In this document: positions 62,041-64,000 of the stretch, piece after piece
How the letters are laid out: the number at the start of each line of letters is the position of its first letter
How positions within the stretch are numbered: position 1 is the first letter of the stretch
Source of the DNA: Willaertia magna
Lineage: Eukaryota > Heterolobosea > Eutetramitea > Acrasida > Naegleriidae
Direction of reading: 5' to 3'
Assembly (NCBI GenBank): GCA_902984215.1
Contig: CADWAF010004558.1
Coordinates: 1-64,000 of the forward strand
Length of the DNA stretch: 64,000 nt
Notes under the pieces: generated by a model
Seen by the model: the letters and a program-made list of their open reading frames with translations, nothing else
Databases searched by the model: none
Told to the model about the DNA's origin: nothing
Program-made: the position numbers and the translations under genes

Positions 62041-63022
62041 ATGGGTCAATCAAAGAGTGTAGTGGGAGGAGCAGCTTTAGGTGCCACTGATGCTTCCGAT
62101 GATGTAGAAGAAGAACAAGAAGTTATTAAAAATAATTCAACAATTACTGAGGAAAAAAGTAATTCTAAAATTAATTATGACATTAAAATTGAATCAATAA
62201 AAGTAGATGTGGAAGATGAAAGTTATGATTTCTTGATAAAAATTGTGCTTGCTGGAGACTTTGGAGTAAGTCTTATTTTAAAATCATTTAATAACAAAAC
62301 ATAAATTTTACAACTGACAAGGTAGGAAAAACTTCCTTTTCTAAATATGTGTCTGCCAAATCATTCCAAACAAACCATCGTCCAACTGTTGGGATAGATT
62401 TTGTCAGTAAGTATATTTTGGAAAACAACATAAACCCATTACAAACTATTCAGCGTGTACTTTAACATTAAATACTAAGGAACGCATTAGAGTTCAGGTC
62501 TGGGATACGTGGTAAAGGTAGGTATTATTTTACAAAACCAAGTTTATTTTTCTCTTTTTTAGTATCATAATTTTTTTAATAATTAGTTTTAACAATCAAA
62601 AAGAGTATTTTTTGTAATATAATTTAATTAAATTTTAATTCTTTACAAAAAGAGCTGGACAAGAAAAATTTAGTGCTTTAAGCTCTTCTTTTTATAGAGG
62701 TGCAGATGCTGTATTTATATTTGCTGATATTTCAACACCTAAATCATTCGAAAGAGTACCTAAATTATTAGAAGATGCAAGAAAAAATTCTAATTCAAAC
62801 ATGGAAGCAATATTTCTTTCATCAAAGAAAGATTTACGTTTACCTAATAGTTCTCTTAAAGGTGATGGAATAATGAATGAAGAGGAAGTGAAAAATACTT
62901 TTAATAATTGTGACAATTCAATTCCAGTTATTGAAACAAGTGCAAAAACAGGTGAAAATATTGAACAAGCTTTATTGACAATGATTCAAAGAGTTTATAA
63001 TAAAAAAAAGGTTGCACCATAA
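62041..63022 (+). CDS. Atypical Rab/Ras-like small GTPase with N-terminal extension
   Basis: Four exons: 62041-62265, 62322-62406, 62454-62508 and 62653-63022; introns 56, 47 and 144 bp; 244 residues. The start MGQSKS fits an N-myristoylation motif (Gly2, Ser6). A 65-residue acidic low-complexity extension precedes the G domain: G1 AGDFGVGKTS (K78), G2 RPTVGIDF (T97), G3 WDTAGQEKF (121-125), an altered G4 SSKKD in place of NKxD, and G5 TSAKTGENIEQAL. The Rab-like FYRGADAVFIFADI strand fits. The C-terminus NKKKVAP has no cysteine, so it cannot be prenylated; N-myristoylation would replace it as membrane anchor. G4 loss of Asn may weaken guanine specificity. The third intron has a weak GTGGTA donor. 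Confidence 0.8.
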
Positions 63023-63425
63023 CATATTGGGTAATAATATGTTATTTAAGGTTCTTGTAAATAATTGTATCCCTACTTTCTATTATTTAATTTAAAAATT
63101 TTTTGAAGTTTATATTATTTACAAAAATTTTAAAGTTTATATTATTTAAATGGAAATAACACCAAATTTGCCATAAAAAATAGTTAAATGAAATTATTTT
63201 GTAAGCAACTAAAGTCAGTCCAGTAAAAATTTTGGTGCAACCACAAAAGTTAAACTTTCTTTAAATAAATTATGGATTGTTGCCATCTTGTTTGGTGTTT
63301 GGAAAATTACTTGTTAGATTTTTTTAATTTTCTCCCGCGTAACTAGGGTTAGGACTGAATTTTTAGTGGTTTAAAAGCTTACAATCACTTTGATTGTTTT
63401 ACCCATAAACTTTTTTGCGAAAAAA
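63023..63425. other. Intergenic region with imperfect direct repeat
   Basis: About 400 bp upstream of the phosphate carrier. Near its 5' end an imperfect direct repeat is visible: AAAAATTTTTTGAAGTTTAT continuing to TATTATTTA at 63094-63121, then a 26-bp copy at 63123-63148. The rest is AT-rich with no frame; the A-rich run AAAAAA precedes the start at 63426. Confidence 0.5.
63094..63148. repeat. Imperfect direct repeat, 28 and 26 bp
   Basis: Two adjacent copies share an A-run, a T-run and the core AAGTTTATATTATTTA; copy 2 lacks two T. It probably arose by slippage. No function is suggested. Confidence 0.7.
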
Positions 63426-64000
63426 ATGAGTACAACAACAACACCAAAACCATCACCTCAAGGAGTCGATTTATATGCTAGATTTGCTCTTGCTGGAGCT
63501 CTCTGTTGTGGTAAGTTTTAAAAAATCACACAGTTAACATCAACAATTAAAAAAAGGTATTACCCATGGAGCTTTAACACCAGTAGACGTCGTTAAAACA
63601 CTTAAACAATTAGAACCAACAGTTTATAATAGAGGAATGGTTGCTAGCTTCCGTCAAGTTATTTCCACCAAAGGTCCAGGAGCTTTATTAACAGGAATTG
63701 GTCCAACCTTTGCTGGTTATTTCTTACAAGGTGCATTCAAATTTGGAGGTTATGAATTCTTTAAAAAACAATTCGTTACAGCTGTAGGTCAAGAAAAAGC
63801 AGTTGAAAACAGAACTGCAATCTACTTAGCATCTAGTGCTATGGCTGAATTCTTTGCTGATGTTGCATTATGTCCATTAGAAGCAACTAGAATCCGTTTA
63901 GTATCTCAACCTTCATTTGCAAATGGTTTATTAGGTGGTTTCACTCGTTTATATAAAGAAGAAGGTATCCTCCGTGGTTTCTACTCTGGTTTCGTTCCAA
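63426..64000 (+). CDS. Mitochondrial phosphate carrier (SLC25A3 type), 5' part
   Basis: Exon 1 is 63426-63510 and exon 2 runs from 63557 to the window edge; a 46-bp GTAAGT...AAG intron. The 176 visible residues contain the first carrier repeat [20 protein letters not shown], with the PxD/ExxK signature, and the second repeat beginning [17 protein letters not shown]. [31 protein letters not shown] is a phosphate-carrier pattern that separates it from ADP/ATP carriers. The protein has no long presequence. Role: proton-coupled phosphate import into the mitochondrial matrix through six transmembrane helices. The third repeat lies beyond the window. Confidence 0.93.

Noticed and set aside
1..64000. 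Dictyostelium or other social amoeba origin
   Set aside because: Intergenic DNA is not extremely AT-rich, there are no long homopolymer Q/N tracts on the usual scale, and introns are of a different type.
1..64000. CRISPR arrays, insertion sequences, prophage or riboswitches
   Set aside because: No regularly spaced repeats, transposase or phage genes; the window is a eukaryotic chromosome.

Overview
The window is protein-dense, AT-rich nuclear DNA from a free-living amoeboid or flagellate protist, most likely a heterolobosean of the Naegleria type. The evidence is strong AGA/TTA codon preference, 28 readable spliceosomal introns of only 38-144 bp (mostly GTAAGT or GTGAGT donors, TAG/AAG/CAG acceptors), short A-rich leaders ending in AAAATG, intergenic gaps of 5-700 bp, genes on both strands without operons, and a purely eukaryotic gene set. 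The genus is an inference from style and gene content. Dictyostelium-like genomes fit less well because intergenic DNA here is not much more AT-rich than the genes. No virus, transposon, CRISPR array or rRNA was seen.

Layout. 1-2.3 kb: the 3' end of an ABCB-type transporter, a WD40 protein, a small F-box protein and tRNA-Arg(UCU). 2.4-8 kb: a large unassigned P-loop protein, an RCC1-like fragment head-to-head with a gelsolin/villin-headpiece gene (both lack a start codon and meet at one point), and an SLC35F-type transporter. 8-15 kb: TSR1 (40S biogenesis), a DUF4291 protein, tRNA-Met(CAU), a PPR protein and the mRNA capping guanylyltransferase. 15-24 kb: a RecQ helicase with an 8-nt micro-exon, an atypical Rho GTPase, a Myb factor, an unknown protein and a RecQ4-like helicase. 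23.5-34.5 kb: F-box/LRR-like protein, small membrane protein, low-complexity coiled-coil protein, SAPS phosphatase-6 subunit, OTU protease, NMNAT, secreted coiled-coil protein and an orphan. 34.5-51 kb: two paralogous SAM-domain plus LRAT-like (NCQHF) proteins flank an NHL-like pseudogene, Dus1-type tRNA dihydrouridine synthase, an oxysterol-binding protein, eRF3, a protein with eight ADF-H/coactosin repeats, an orphan and a second Myb factor. 51-64 kb: a nine-exon RME-8/DNAJC13-like protein without its J domain, Pol III subunit RPC3, an unknown protein with a nuclear localisation signal, an atypical N-myristoylatable Rab/Ras-like GTPase, and the 5' part of the mitochondrial phosphate carrier.

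Genes working together. This is ordinary eukaryotic gene order, so neighbours need not cooperate. Themes still recur: gene expression (capping enzyme, TSR1, eRF3, RPC3, Dus1, two tRNAs, two Myb proteins), genome maintenance (two RecQ classes within 8 kb), and actin/membrane dynamics (villin-like, multi-coactosin, Rho, Rab-like, RME-8-like, OSBP).

The best candidates for something undescribed are the RME-8 homologue with a clean J-domain deletion, the duplicated SAM+LRAT-like putative thiol-enzyme family, the eight-repeat coactosin protein, the two small GTPases that break family rules, and the 5.4 kb breakpoint. Many open frames extend upstream of the first ATG with no Met; I placed starts at the first in-frame ATG unless stated.
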